Shown here piece after piece: positions 52,425 through 61,223 of a stretch of 64,000 bases of DNA. Position numbers and translations under genes: made by a program. Each line of letters begins with the position of its first letter. The first letter of the stretch is position 1. Origin of the DNA: Collinsella aerofaciens (GTDB lineage Bacteria > Actinomycetota > Coriobacteriia > Coriobacteriales > Coriobacteriaceae); assembly GCF_005845035.1 (NCBI RefSeq), contig NZ_SPFO01000001.1, positions 186,001 through 250,000 of the forward strand, given 5' to 3'. The notes beneath the pieces were generated by a model, which saw only the letters and a list, made by a program, of their open reading frames with translations, did no database searches and was not told where the DNA came from.

Positions 52425-53249
52425 ATGACTGCGCCGTCTGATTTCAATTCGATTTCCGAGCTTGACGCCACGCTCGTATTTCGCGTGGCCTATGATGGCT
52501 CGTCGTATAGCGGATTTGCCGAGCAGCCGGGACAGACGACGGTTGCGGGTGAGCTGCGTCGAGCCATCGAGACGCTGCTTCGCCGTCCGATCGATCTGAC
52601 GTGCGCAGGTCGTACCGATGCCGGCGTGCATGCCGTGGCTCAGTACATCAGCGTGCCCGTAACGGACGCTGAGCTCGCCCTTACGCGCCGTAGGTGGCTG
52701 CGGGCTATGGATGCCCTGCTGCCTAAAGATATCGCCATAAACGAGGTCTACAGGGCCCGTAAGGGCTTTTCTGCACGCTTTGACGCGCGTTCCCGTACGT
52801 ATACGTACCGTATTGCCGATCGCGATGCGCGCCCCGTGCTGTCCCGTGGTGCCGTGTGGTGGCATCGCTATCCCTTGGACGTCGAGGCCATGTCTGCGGC
52901 CTGTCCCGCGCTTTTGGGTGAGCAGGACTTTAAGAGCTTTTGCAAGGTCGCCTCTGCCGTGGGCAAGCCTACGCACCGCTGCGTGATGCGGGCCGAGTTT
53001 GGCCATGAGGTTGCGTTTGGCGAGGACATCCTGACGTTTACCATCGAGGGCAATGCGTTTCTGCATTCGATGGTCCGCACGATCGTGGGCACGCTTGTCG
53101 AGATTGGCATGCATCGCCGTGAACCCGAGTGGATGCGCGAGGTCATCGATGCTTGCGACCGTACCGCTGCGGGCCCCACGGCTCCTGCCTGCGGCCTTAC
53201 GTTTATGGGCGTGGATTACGATCCCGCCGAGCTTGTCGTGCTCGACTAG
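52425..53249 (+). CDS. truA: tRNA pseudouridine synthase A
   Basis: 274 residues; makes pseudouridine at tRNA positions 38-40. The catalytic aspartate is Asp65 in AGRTDAGVHA. Other features are FRVAYDGSSYSGF near 19 and FLHSMVRTIVGTL near 215. ATG 52425 follows TTGGGAG. It lies after rplQ as in many Gram-positive genomes but behind a terminator. Confidence 0.95.
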   Translation: MTAPSDFNSISELDATLVFRVAYDGSSYSGFAEQPGQTTVAGELRRAIETLLRRPIDLTCAGRTDAGVHAVAQYISVPVTDAELALTRRRWLRAMDALLPKDIAINEVYRARKGFSARFDARSRTYTYRIADRDARPVLSRGAVWWHRYPLDVEAMSAACPALLGEQDFKSFCKVASAVGKPTHRCVMRAEFGHEVAFGEDILTFTIEGNAFLHSMVRTIVGTLVEIGMHRREPEWMREVIDACDRTAAGPTAPACGLTFMGVDYDPAELVVLD

Positions 53250-53410
53250 GGGAGGGCTCGGCGCGTCGTGCGTCGGCACCTGTCATCTGTGGGCTGCGCG
53301 TGTGCAACATCTGTTCTTGGCGTGCAATACAACCGGTGTCTCATTGCTTTTATTGCCGGGGTGTACCATGAACGACAGTTTGATTCACTGCTGTCGAGAG
53401 GACGGATAAC

Positions 53411-54451
53411 TTGGTTCGACGTGGCTCGCATCCGCGACTTTCGGTGATCCTTGTGGTAGAAGGTTCGCCCAGCTATGCGATGCGTGCGCTCGAGAGTATC
53501 CAGAACCAAGACCTCTACGATTTGCAGATTGTCGTTGTCTGTCGCGATGCTGCGCCCGGTGTGCGCCATTCGCTTCAAGTTGCTGCCGACAGGGACATTC
53601 ATATTGATTTGATTGACGTCGAGGACGCGAAGCGCGGCGCTTGTCTTCGTGCCGGTTTTGCTGCCTCGCGCGGCTCTCAAATCATCGCTATGAACGCCGA
53701 TGAGTGGTTTGCTCCGCAGTCCCTTTCCAAGATGGTCAATATCGCGTGCGATACTACGGCAGACATAGTGCTCCCCACGGTGTCGCTCGACCGCTATGAT
53801 GCACATCGAGAGCGCCATTCGCGCGTCTTGGATGCTGCTCATATTTCCATTGATAGCAAATCTTCGATGGTGGCCGGGCTGCCTCAGTTGATTTTAGGCG
53901 GCCTAGTCGTTCAGACCTCTGGTGTGATGTACAGCCGCTCGCTGTTTGAGGCATGCCTTTTGTGCGACAAGGTGTTTCGCACAGTTGGGTTTATGGCATG
54001 CGCGCTTTCGCAGACACGATGCGTGTCCGGCTGCGGCGATGCTTGTTTCCACACGGCGGCACCTAAACTTACAGATGCCTTTGATCCCACCATGTATGCC
54101 AAGGTATCCGATGACACTCGAGCGCTCGACGAGCTTGCGGACTCACTCTCGGAAGCAGACAGCGGTGGTCGGCTCAAGCTGGCAAGCCAAAAGTTCTACT
54201 TTGCCGGACTGGTCGCCTGCATCGAGAATTTGTGTCTGAGCCCGCATGGGGTGTCGTCAATCGAGCGTTCCGCCCGCATGCGTGATATGCTCGATGCGCC
54301 TCGAACCCGTCAGATGGTCGCCGCGCTCAAGGATAACCATCGGGGGCTCGGTCTGTTGTTTGGGCCGATCGCCAGCGCCAAGCCCGCGCGCTGCGTGATG
54401 TGTACGCATCTGGCGGCTTTTCTTAACCGGACGGGCGCAAAAACCGCCTAA
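53411..54451 (+). CDS. GT2-like glycosyltransferase fold protein
   Basis: 346 residues. The N-terminal part follows the GT-A pattern: RLSVILVVEGSPSYAMRALESI near 9-30, IVVVCRDA near 40, and AFAASRGSQIIAMNADEWF-like sequence near 82-99 where family 2 enzymes have the DxD region (here NADEW). The C-terminal half is not recognisable. The sugar donor is unknown, and the altered DxD motif makes catalytic activity uncertain. It starts at TTG 53411 after GAGAGGACGG. Confidence 0.65.
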   Translation: MVRRGSHPRLSVILVVEGSPSYAMRALESIQNQDLYDLQIVVVCRDAAPGVRHSLQVAADRDIHIDLIDVEDAKRGACLRAGFAASRGSQIIAMNADEWFAPQSLSKMVNIACDTTADIVLPTVSLDRYDAHRERHSRVLDAAHISIDSKSSMVAGLPQLILGGLVVQTSGVMYSRSLFEACLLCDKVFRTVGFMACALSQTRCVSGCGDACFHTAAPKLTDAFDPTMYAKVSDDTRALDELADSLSEADSGGRLKLASQKFYFAGLVACIENLCLSPHGVSSIERSARMRDMLDAPRTRQMVAALKDNHRGLGLLFGPIASAKPARCVMCTHLAAFLNRTGAKTA

Positions 54452-54458
54452 ACGGCTC

Positions 54459-54494
54459 ATTTCGAAACAAACTTGCATAGAATTGTTTCGAAAT
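54459..54494. promoter_or_regulatory. Perfect 12-bp inverted repeat upstream of argR
   Basis: ATTTCGAAACAA and TTGTTTCGAAAT are separated by 12 bases. They lie just after the GT2-like gene and 90 bases before argR. The sequence does not match the usual ARG box, so it may be an operator for another regulator or for this lineage's ArgR. Confidence 0.55.
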
Positions 54495-54583
54495 GCGTTC
54501 TTATACACAAAAGCCTTCAAATAGCGTTAAACTATTCAATCACTGATTGATTGTCTCCGCCATCTTTTGGAGAGAGGGTTTGT

Positions 54584-55021
54584 ATGGCTAAAAAACGCAA
54601 TGGGCGCCAGGATGCCATTAGAGATATTGTGCGCAATAAGGACGTCCGTACGCAGCGCGTGCTGGTCGATGAGCTCCGCGCTATGGGCTTTGATTGCACG
54701 CAGGCGACTGTCTCTCGCGATATTGCCGATATGGGGCTGCGTAAGCTCCCTGAGGGCATCTATGTTCTGGCAGAGGACCTGCACCTGCAGCGTATGGTTT
54801 CCGAGCTCGTAACGGGCGTTCTGCGCACCGATAATCTGGTTATGATCAAGGCTCAGCCTGGCACGGCTTCCGGCATCGCCGCCGCCGTTGATGCGGCAGA
54901 GCTGCCCGATGTGCTTGGCTCGCTTGCCGGCAACGATACGATTTTGGTTATTGCCCAGACGGCCGAGGACGGCGAGCGTCTCGAGGCGCTGATCAATAAG
55001 CTGAGCAATTCTCGCAAGTAG
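54584..55021 (+). CDS. argR: Arginine repressor ArgR
   Basis: 145 residues. The N-terminal winged HTH (about 5-70) includes FDCTQATVSRDIADMGLRKL. The C-terminal hexamerisation and arginine-binding domain includes PGTASGIAAAVDAAELPDVLG and GNDTILVIAQ. ATG 54584 follows GGAGAGAGGG. Arginine biosynthesis genes are not in the window, so its targets lie elsewhere. It ends near two tandem terminators. Confidence 0.95.
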   Translation: MAKKRNGRQDAIRDIVRNKDVRTQRVLVDELRAMGFDCTQATVSRDIADMGLRKLPEGIYVLAEDLHLQRMVSELVTGVLRTDNLVMIKAQPGTASGIAAAVDAAELPDVLGSLAGNDTILVIAQTAEDGERLEALINKLSNSRK

Positions 55022-55070
55022 GCGTGCGGGTCGTGCGCTCGGCACTGTGTGCGTGACATGGTGGCTTGTA

Positions 55071-55100
55071 AGGGGGTATCGACGTTGGTCGGTACCCCCT
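55071..55100 (+). terminator. Terminator after argR
   Basis: AGGGGGTATCGAC pairs with GTCGGTACCCCCT (13 bp, GTTG loop), followed by ATATTGTTTG. Confidence 0.75.
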
Positions 55101-55148
55101 ATATTGTTTGCCGGTATAAAGACCGTTCACCAGGTCGCTTTAAACTAA

Positions 55149-55187
55149 AAGGCCCCCGAGCAGTTTAATAAGCTGCTCGGGGGCCTT
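55149..55187. terminator. Bidirectional terminator between argR and pbp
   Basis: AAGGCCCCCGAGCAG pairs perfectly with CTGCTCGGGGGCCTT (15 bp). It serves argR from one side and the penicillin-binding protein gene from the other. Confidence 0.88.
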
Positions 55188-55210
55188 GTTGCTAATGGCC
55201 GGATGAATTT

Positions 55211-57409
55211 CTAGCCAACAGTATCGTCAGGCGTGGGCGAGGGGTCGGGAGTGGGCGTAGGCGTGGGCGTAGGCGTGCCGCCATCGCCGCCGGTCGAACC
55301 ACCAGTGGAGCCGCCCGTCGAGCCACCGGTCGTTCCGGTGCCGCCGGTGGTGTCGCCGCCCGTGGTCTCGGTGGTCGTGGTCGTCGTGGTGGTCGTTGTG
55401 GTGGTTTCCTCTTCGTCCTCGTTCTCGTCCTTGTCGTCGTTCTCCGTCTTCTTGGTGTTGTTGGTGCCGTAGAACTTCCAGACGCTGTTGTTCTTGTAGG
55501 TGGGCGCCGTTCCGGTCGCAAACTCCTCGCGTTCGGTACCGGTCAGAACGGTGTTCATAAACCGCTTAAAGACAGGCAGGTTGGTGCTGTCGCCCAGCAG
55601 GTCCGTGCCGTATTTTTGGATGGGGATCTCGCCCGCGGAATAGCCGGTCCACAGGGCGCACGCCAGCTGCGGGGTATAGCCGCAGAACCACAGGTTGGTG
55701 GTGTTGTCGGTGGTGCCCGTTTTGCCGGCATAGGGCTGGTTGACGCTCAGGGCGCCAGCAGCACCCGTACCGCCGCCCTGCATGACGCCGGACAGAACAT
55801 CGGTGACCGCGGCGGCCTCGCCCTCGGTAAGCACCTGTGAGGGATTGTCCGTGTGCTGGTACAGCACCGAACCGGTACGAGAGTCAATCTCGGTGATGGC
55901 GATCGGCTGGCGATAGTAGCCGCCGTTGGCAAACGTCGCGTAGGCGGCGGCCATCTCGAGCGGCGAGATCGAGCCGGTGCCGAGCGTCATGACGGGAACG
56001 TCCTCGATGTTGTCCTTGGCGGGATCGATGCCGAGCTTTTTGACGAGTGAGATGATCTTGCTGTTGCCGACGGCTTCCGCCACCTGGATGTAGCCGGTGT
56101 TGGAGGAGTATGCCGTTGCCTGCTTAAGCGTGATGTTGCCATAGCTATGGTTGGCGTAGTTTTGGACCTCGGTCGTGGTGCCCTTGGCCTTGAGCGGCGA
56201 GTTGCAGTTGAGGGTGACGTTGGGGTTCATGCCGTTTTGGATGGCAGTTGCCAGCGTAAAGGCCTTAAACGTGGAGCCCACGGGACGCTTGGCCGTGGCG
56301 TGGTTTACGTGGTTCTCGTCGGCGTTGTAGTCGTAGCCGCCCACCATGCACTTGATGTAGCCGGTCTTGGGGTCGACGACGACCATGCCCATGTCCAGGC
56401 CGTCGAGTGAGAGCGTGTCGAGCTGCTGGCGGACGGCATTCTCTGCCACCTGCTGCATCGTGGGGTCGATGGTGGTCTTGACGGTCAGACCGCCCTTAAA
56501 GAGCACGTCGGTCGAGAACTCCTGCTCCAGCAGCTGCTTAACATAGGCGACAAAGTAGGGCTGCGAGTATACGTCGACGCCGCTGCCCGAAATCTCGGTC
56601 ACGTTGAGGGTGATGGGCTCGGCCTGTGCGGCATCGTGTTCCTCCTGCGTGATGTGGCCCAGGCGCAACATGTTGTCGAGGACCTTGTTGCGACGGGACA
56701 GCGCTAGGTCGGGGTTGACCGTGGGGTCGTACTGCGAGGGCGAGTTGGGAAGGCCGATGAGCAGCGCGGCCTCGCTGAGGGTGAGATCGGCGGCGCTCTT
56801 GGACAGATAGGTCTCGGCTGCGGCCTCGATGCCGTAGGCGCCGTGGCCGTAATAGATGGTGTTGAGGTACATCATGAGGATCTCGTCTTTGGAGTACATG
56901 TCCTCCATCTTGACGGCGATGTAGGCCTCGCGCACCTTACGCTCGATGGTCGAGTCGAACTGCTCCTCCTGCAGGATGGTGTTGCGCACCAGCTGCTGTG
57001 TGATAGTCGAGGCGCCTTCGTGTCCGCCGCCGAGGGTTGCCACCGCAGCACGCGCGATACCCCACAGGTCGATACCGCCGTGCTCGTAGAAGCGTTCGTC
57101 CTCGACGTCAACGGTGCCCTGCAGCACGTAGGGGGAGACCTCGTCCTTGGTGATGGACTTGCGGTTTTGCGTGTAGAAGCTCGCGATCTTGTTGCCGTTG
57201 CAGTCGACGATCTCGGTGGGCTCGCTCACTAGATACGCGTTGGCGTCGGTGTAGTCGGGCAGATCGGACAGCCAGCGGTTGACGTTGCCGACCATGCCGA
57301 TGCCAAATGCCACGCCCGCGATAAGCAAAAAGCCCAAAAACGAGAGCAGGATTATGGGCAGAGCATGCGTCTTTGAACGGCTGCGTCCCTGTCGTTGGCG
57401 AGGACCCAT
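55211..57409 (-). CDS. Class A penicillin-binding protein (PBP1A-like)
   Basis: 732 residues, bifunctional peptidoglycan glycosyltransferase and transpeptidase. A membrane anchor (LPIILLSFLGFLLIAGVAFG) lies near 17-37. The GT51 domain has VEDERFYEHGGID near 100 with the catalytic glutamate and GASTITQQLVRN near 130. The transpeptidase has the serine motif GSTFK near 383, SSNTGY near 437 and KTGTTD near 570. The C-terminus is low complexity: a threonine run followed by Gly/Ser/Thr and Thr-Pro repeats, likely a disordered extracytoplasmic tail. ATG 57409 follows TGGAGGT. Confidence 0.93.
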   Translation of the reverse strand: MGPRQRQGRSRSKTHALPIILLSFLGFLLIAGVAFGIGMVGNVNRWLSDLPDYTDANAYLVSEPTEIVDCNGNKIASFYTQNRKSITKDEVSPYVLQGTVDVEDERFYEHGGIDLWGIARAAVATLGGGHEGASTITQQLVRNTILQEEQFDSTIERKVREAYIAVKMEDMYSKDEILMMYLNTIYYGHGAYGIEAAAETYLSKSAADLTLSEAALLIGLPNSPSQYDPTVNPDLALSRRNKVLDNMLRLGHITQEEHDAAQAEPITLNVTEISGSGVDVYSQPYFVAYVKQLLEQEFSTDVLFKGGLTVKTTIDPTMQQVAENAVRQQLDTLSLDGLDMGMVVVDPKTGYIKCMVGGYDYNADENHVNHATAKRPVGSTFKAFTLATAIQNGMNPNVTLNCNSPLKAKGTTTEVQNYANHSYGNITLKQATAYSSNTGYIQVAEAVGNSKIISLVKKLGIDPAKDNIEDVPVMTLGTGSISPLEMAAAYATFANGGYYRQPIAITEIDSRTGSVLYQHTDNPSQVLTEGEAAAVTDVLSGVMQGGGTGAAGALSVNQPYAGKTGTTDNTTNLWFCGYTPQLACALWTGYSAGEIPIQKYGTDLLGDSTNLPVFKRFMNTVLTGTEREEFATGTAPTYKNNSVWKFYGTNNTKKTENDDKDENEDEEETTTTTTTTTTTTETTGGDTTGGTGTTGGSTGGSTGGSTGGDGGTPTPTPTPTPDPSPTPDDTVG

Positions 57410-57571
57410 ATATTGACCTCCAGGTATGTCGTGCCGGACGGTGGATGTACCGTCGGGGCAGGATGGACATAAGTTATTACACGATAAACCAAACGGGGCG
57501 CGCGAGGCCTCGTGTATGCTGGAAGACGGCATTTTTCAGAGTGAATGCATACCTTGGTAAGGAGTTTGCCG

Positions 57572-59530
57572 ATGGCGATTCGGACGATGGGGCCGAGCGG
57601 ACAATACGAGACTGGATTGGATGATGCCGGTGCGGCGCTGCCCGAGCTGCTGGCGCCGGCGGGTGGACTCGACCAGATGCTTGCGGCCATCGCCGCGGGT
57701 GCCGATGCCATCTATGCGGGGTTGGGCGGCTTTAACGCCCGTGTGAGCGCCCATGGCTTTACGGATAACGAGTTTGCGCGCGGCTGCGCCGTGGCGCATG
57801 CCCATGGCGTGCGTGTGTGCGTAACGCTCAACGTGTTCGTGTTTGACGATGAGTTGTCCGACGCGGTGGTGTTGGGAGCTCATGCACTGGAGCTGGGCGC
57901 CGATGCTCTGATTGTCGCCGATGCCGGGTTGGCCTGCGCGCTGCGCGCGGCGATTCCCGGGGTCGAGATTCACCTGTCCACGCAGGCGGGCGCTCATGGC
58001 GAGGGTGCCGTGCAGTTGGCTGCCAAGGAGTTGGGAGTTGAGCGCGTGACGACTGCGCGCGAGCTGAGCATGGCGGAGATTGGGACGCTTTGCGCTACTG
58101 GCGTGCCCATCGAGGTATTCTGCCACGGTGCGATTTGCATCGGCTATTCGGGGGCGTGCGAGTTCTCGGCCCTGCGGCGTGGGCGCTCGGCGATGCGCGG
58201 CGACTGCACGCAGCCGTGCCGTCTGGCGTACGACCTGGTGGACGAGGCGGGGCAGAGCGTTGTCGCCGTCGAGGGAGATCGCCTGCTGTGCCCGCGCGAC
58301 TATCTGGGTATTGCGCATCTGCCCGAGCTTGTAGATGCCGGCGTGGCGTCGCTCAAGATCGAGGGGCGCATGAAGAACCCCGATTACGTATTCAACGTGG
58401 TGCGGGTGTGGCGCCGGGCACTCGATATGCTGTGCGACGGCGCGTGGGACCCCGGTGCCGTGGAAGAGCTTGAGCGCGAGCTGGGAAGGTCGTTTAACCG
58501 TGGGTTTACCGATGCGTACCTGCGAGGGCGTTCGGGTGCCGAGCTGATGAGCTTTGAGCGCGCAATTAACCAGGGCGTGCGCGTGGGGCGCTTGGTCGCT
58601 GTGGGCCACGAAGAGGTGACCGTTGAGCTCGACGCCGCCGTGGCGGCGGGTGACACGCTCGAGATTCGGTTCTATCCGGGTGTCGACGCGCGTCCCGATG
58701 TGCCCAAGCGCTGGCCGCAGGTGCCCTGCCCGGTGGATGCCGCAGCGGGGAAGCGCGTCGTCGTGCATTGCAAGCGTAAGGTGGACACGGGCTGCGAGGT
58801 GTACCTGATTCGCAGCGCCGGTGTGTTGGAGCAGACGGCGACGGCCCTGGAGCGCATGCATGCCGAGGCCGATGCGGTCGTGCCTGCTGCTCGCGCCGTT
58901 GAAGTGCTGCCGTTTGAGGGCGTTGCGGTGGATGGCGGTGCATCGACGGAGTTGGTGGAGTGCGCGGTTCCCACTCGCATGGTTTTTGCTTGGCAGCTGA
59001 TGGATGCCGACCCGTGCGGAGAACTCGATTTGTCCGACGCCGTTGTGGTGCTTGACGAGGTGTGCCGCGCGAGTGACGCTGACTGGACCCGCTCACTGAT
59101 GCAGCGTGCCGGGCACGTCGTCTGCCGCAACCTGGGACAGGTGGTGATCGCTCGCGAGCTGGGCGTGACGTTTGACGTGGCGGCGCCGGTGTTCTGCGCG
59201 AATCGGGCCATGCTTACCTGGCTGCGCGGACTCGGTGCGGGGCGGGTGTACTTGCCGGCCGAGTTGCTCGGCAATGATGCGAAACGTATTGCCGAACTGA
59301 CGGCCGAACCTGATGTTTTGGGCCCCGTCGATGCCGATTGCCCCGAGCTCATGGTGTGCGAGCACTGCCTGCTGACCGCCGAGGGCGTCTGCGCCACCGA
59401 TGCGACGGGGCAGGTCCATTGTCGTGACTGCTTGCGTCGTCGGCAGGCACGCTATCTGGTCGAGCGTGACGGTACACGTCTGCCAGTTGCCATTGACGCA
59501 TGCGGCAGGACGAGGATTTTCCTGTCGTAG
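57572..59530 (+). CDS. U32 family protein (RlhA-like)
   Basis: 652 residues, close to the length of E. coli RlhA, which is needed for hydroxylation of a 23S rRNA cytidine. It begins ELLAPAGGLDQMLAAIAAGA near 24 and carries FCHGAICIGYSGACEFSALR near 187 and GDCTQPCRLAYDL near 218, with the cysteines expected for an iron-sulfur cluster. A C-terminal cysteine group, CEHCLLTAEGVC and CRDCLRR, ends the protein. ATG 57572 has AAGGAG upstream. It is a second, shorter U32 protein beside the 831-residue one at 3311-5806 and is divergent from the PBP gene. The reaction is inferred. Confidence 0.87.
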   Translation: MAIRTMGPSGQYETGLDDAGAALPELLAPAGGLDQMLAAIAAGADAIYAGLGGFNARVSAHGFTDNEFARGCAVAHAHGVRVCVTLNVFVFDDELSDAVVLGAHALELGADALIVADAGLACALRAAIPGVEIHLSTQAGAHGEGAVQLAAKELGVERVTTARELSMAEIGTLCATGVPIEVFCHGAICIGYSGACEFSALRRGRSAMRGDCTQPCRLAYDLVDEAGQSVVAVEGDRLLCPRDYLGIAHLPELVDAGVASLKIEGRMKNPDYVFNVVRVWRRALDMLCDGAWDPGAVEELERELGRSFNRGFTDAYLRGRSGAELMSFERAINQGVRVGRLVAVGHEEVTVELDAAVAAGDTLEIRFYPGVDARPDVPKRWPQVPCPVDAAAGKRVVVHCKRKVDTGCEVYLIRSAGVLEQTATALERMHAEADAVVPAARAVEVLPFEGVAVDGGASTELVECAVPTRMVFAWQLMDADPCGELDLSDAVVVLDEVCRASDADWTRSLMQRAGHVVCRNLGQVVIARELGVTFDVAAPVFCANRAMLTWLRGLGAGRVYLPAELLGNDAKRIAELTAEPDVLGPVDADCPELMVCEHCLLTAEGVCATDATGQVHCRDCLRRRQARYLVERDGTRLPVAIDACGRTRIFLS

Positions 59531-59626
59531 GTGCCGCGTCGCGTCAGTTTGTTATCATAAGAGAGTTTATGGACTTCCAGCACCGCCGTTTTCGGCGAGG
59601 GTGCTATAGCAAAAGGAGGATACCCA

Positions 59627-60838
59627 ATGCTGTCTGTTGACGAGCAAATGCGTATCATCACCTCGGGCGCCGCGCAGATCGTTCCCGAGGCCGACCTTCG
59701 CAAGAAGCTTGAGAAGGGCGAGCCCCTCAACATCAAGCTCGGCGTCGACCCCACCAGCCCCGACCTGCACCTGGGCCACGCCGTGCCGCTGCGCAAGATG
59801 CGTCAGTTCCAGGACCTGGGCCACAACGTCACCCTCATCATCGGCAACGGTACCGCGCTGATCGGCGACCCCTCGGGCAAGAACTCCACGCGTCCGCAGC
59901 TTTCGCAGGAGCAGATCGAGGCCAATGCCGAGACCTATGTGAGCCAGGCCATGAAGATCCTGGATCCCGAGAAGACCACCATCGTGCACAACGGTGACTG
60001 GATCTTGTCGATGGATCTGGCCGGTCTGCTGCAGGTGTGCTCCAAGTTCACCGTCGCCCGCATTCTTGAGCGCGATGACTTTACCAAGCGCTACCAGTCT
60101 CAGACGCCGATCGCCCTGCATGAGTTCCTGTATCCCGTGATGCAGGCTTTCGACTCCGTGCAGATCAAGGCCGACGTGGAGATGGGCGGCACCGATCAGC
60201 TCTTCAACCTGCTCGCCGGCCGTGAGCTCATGGAGAAAATGGGCATGGAGCCGCAGATCGCGCTCACCATGCCGCTGCTCGAGGGCACCGACGGCGTGCG
60301 CAAGATGTCCAAGTCCTATGGCAACTACATCGGCCTGACCGACGCTCCCAAGGATATGTTCGGCAAGACCATGTCCATCCCCGACGAGATGATTGGCAAG
60401 TACTACCGCCTGGCGAGCTCGCTCACCCCGGCAGAGGTCGACAAGATCGACGCCGCCCTGGCCGATGGTTCTGCCGACCCCTACGAGCTCAAGCGCGCTC
60501 TGGGCCGTGACCTGTGTGACACCTACCACGGCGCCGGTGCCGGCGACGAGGCTCAGGCCGAGTTCGACCGCGTGTTCAAGGAGGGCCAGCTCGCCGACTT
60601 CCCCGAGAAGCACGTTGAGCTGACCGTCAACGACGAGGGCCAGATCTACCTCGCTGGCCTGCTCAAGGACCTGGGTCTTTCGGCGAGCGCCGGCCAGGCT
60701 CGTCGCGATATCGACGGCGGCGGCGTCAAGATCAACGGCAAGGCCGTGGCTCCCAAGAGCTATAACATCGATCCCGGCGCCCTCAAGCTGGGCGACACCC
60801 TTTCTGTGGGCAAGCGCAAGGGCTTTAAGTTGATTTAG
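59627..60838 (+). CDS. tyrS: Tyrosyl-tRNA synthetase
   Basis: 403 residues, class I aminoacyl-tRNA synthetase. HIGH motif is HLGH at 48-51 and KMSKS is RKMSKSYGN near 226. An S4-like tRNA-binding domain forms the C-terminus (about 335-403: LSASAGQARRDIDGGGVKING). AAAGGAGG precedes ATG 59627. The 96-base upstream region is too short for a T-box. Confidence 0.96.
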   Translation: MLSVDEQMRIITSGAAQIVPEADLRKKLEKGEPLNIKLGVDPTSPDLHLGHAVPLRKMRQFQDLGHNVTLIIGNGTALIGDPSGKNSTRPQLSQEQIEANAETYVSQAMKILDPEKTTIVHNGDWILSMDLAGLLQVCSKFTVARILERDDFTKRYQSQTPIALHEFLYPVMQAFDSVQIKADVEMGGTDQLFNLLAGRELMEKMGMEPQIALTMPLLEGTDGVRKMSKSYGNYIGLTDAPKDMFGKTMSIPDEMIGKYYRLASSLTPAEVDKIDAALADGSADPYELKRALGRDLCDTYHGAGAGDEAQAEFDRVFKEGQLADFPEKHVELTVNDEGQIYLAGLLKDLGLSASAGQARRDIDGGGVKINGKAVAPKSYNIDPGALKLGDTLSVGKRKGFKLI

Positions 60839-60877
60839 TTCCGCCGTTCTAACGAACGGCGGACCGGCCGACGCTGC

Positions 60878-60976
60878 GCGGGCCGCATTTGGACAATCTG
60901 ACGTTCAACTTCAAGGGCGCGACCAGAAGGTCAGCGCCCTTTCGTTTCACGTCACCTTGTCTCAAATGCGGCCCGC
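60878..60976 (+). terminator. Nested long hairpin with internal terminator after tyrS
   Basis: The outer arms start GCGGGCCGCATTTG and end CAAATGCGGCCCGC. Inside are TGACGT/ACGTCA and the innermost AAGGGCGC/GCGCCCTT stem (60913-60942) followed by TCGTTT. The inner stem is the likely terminator; the outer pairing makes a palindrome of about 99 nt. Confidence 0.75.
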
Positions 60977-61127
60977 TCGCTGTCGTTGCCAAAACATCGG
61001 CGCTTCCGTTGTTGGCACTTTGGGACGTTCCTTTTGTGCCGGCACTTTGGGACACTCCTTGTCATTGGTGCAAAGCAACCTCTCCTCATTGCACCAAGTG
61101 GCGTGTGCCGTTAAGCGGAGAGGCGTA

Positions 61128-61155
61128 TTGTTGACCCATCGTTTGGGCATACAAT
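61128..61155 (+). promoter_or_regulatory. Predicted promoter of adenine deaminase
   Basis: TTGTTG and TACAAT are spaced 16 bases apart. Transcription would start near 61162, about 60 bases before the start codon. Confidence 0.6.
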
Positions 61156-61167
61156 GGCTATTGGCTT

Positions 61168-61203
61168 GCTGCGGTGAAGGCTCGTCCGCTCCGCAGCTTT
61201 TTT
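61168..61203 (+). terminator. Terminator-like hairpin in the ade leader
   Basis: GCTGCGG pairs with CCGCAGC (7 bp, 16-nt loop), followed immediately by six T and CT. It lies between the predicted promoter and the ribosome binding site, so it could attenuate transcription of adenine deaminase. Confidence 0.6.
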
Positions 61204-61223
61204 CTACGGTTAAAGGAGTATGT

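Larger units (their letters stand above)
60839..61223. other. Gene-free region between tyrS and adenine deaminase
   Basis: 385 bases hold the large nested hairpin after tyrS, two copies of GGCACTTTGGGAC (61014, 61041), a 9-bp hairpin TTGGTGCAA/TTGCACCAA (61065-61097), a promoter and a leader terminator. The frame of adenine deaminase remains open across much of it, but no ribosome binding site or family similarity supports an earlier start. Confidence 0.7.

Noticed and set aside
59531-59626. T-box leader upstream of tyrS
   Set aside because: The upstream region is 96 bases with no T-box consensus or terminator/antiterminator pair.
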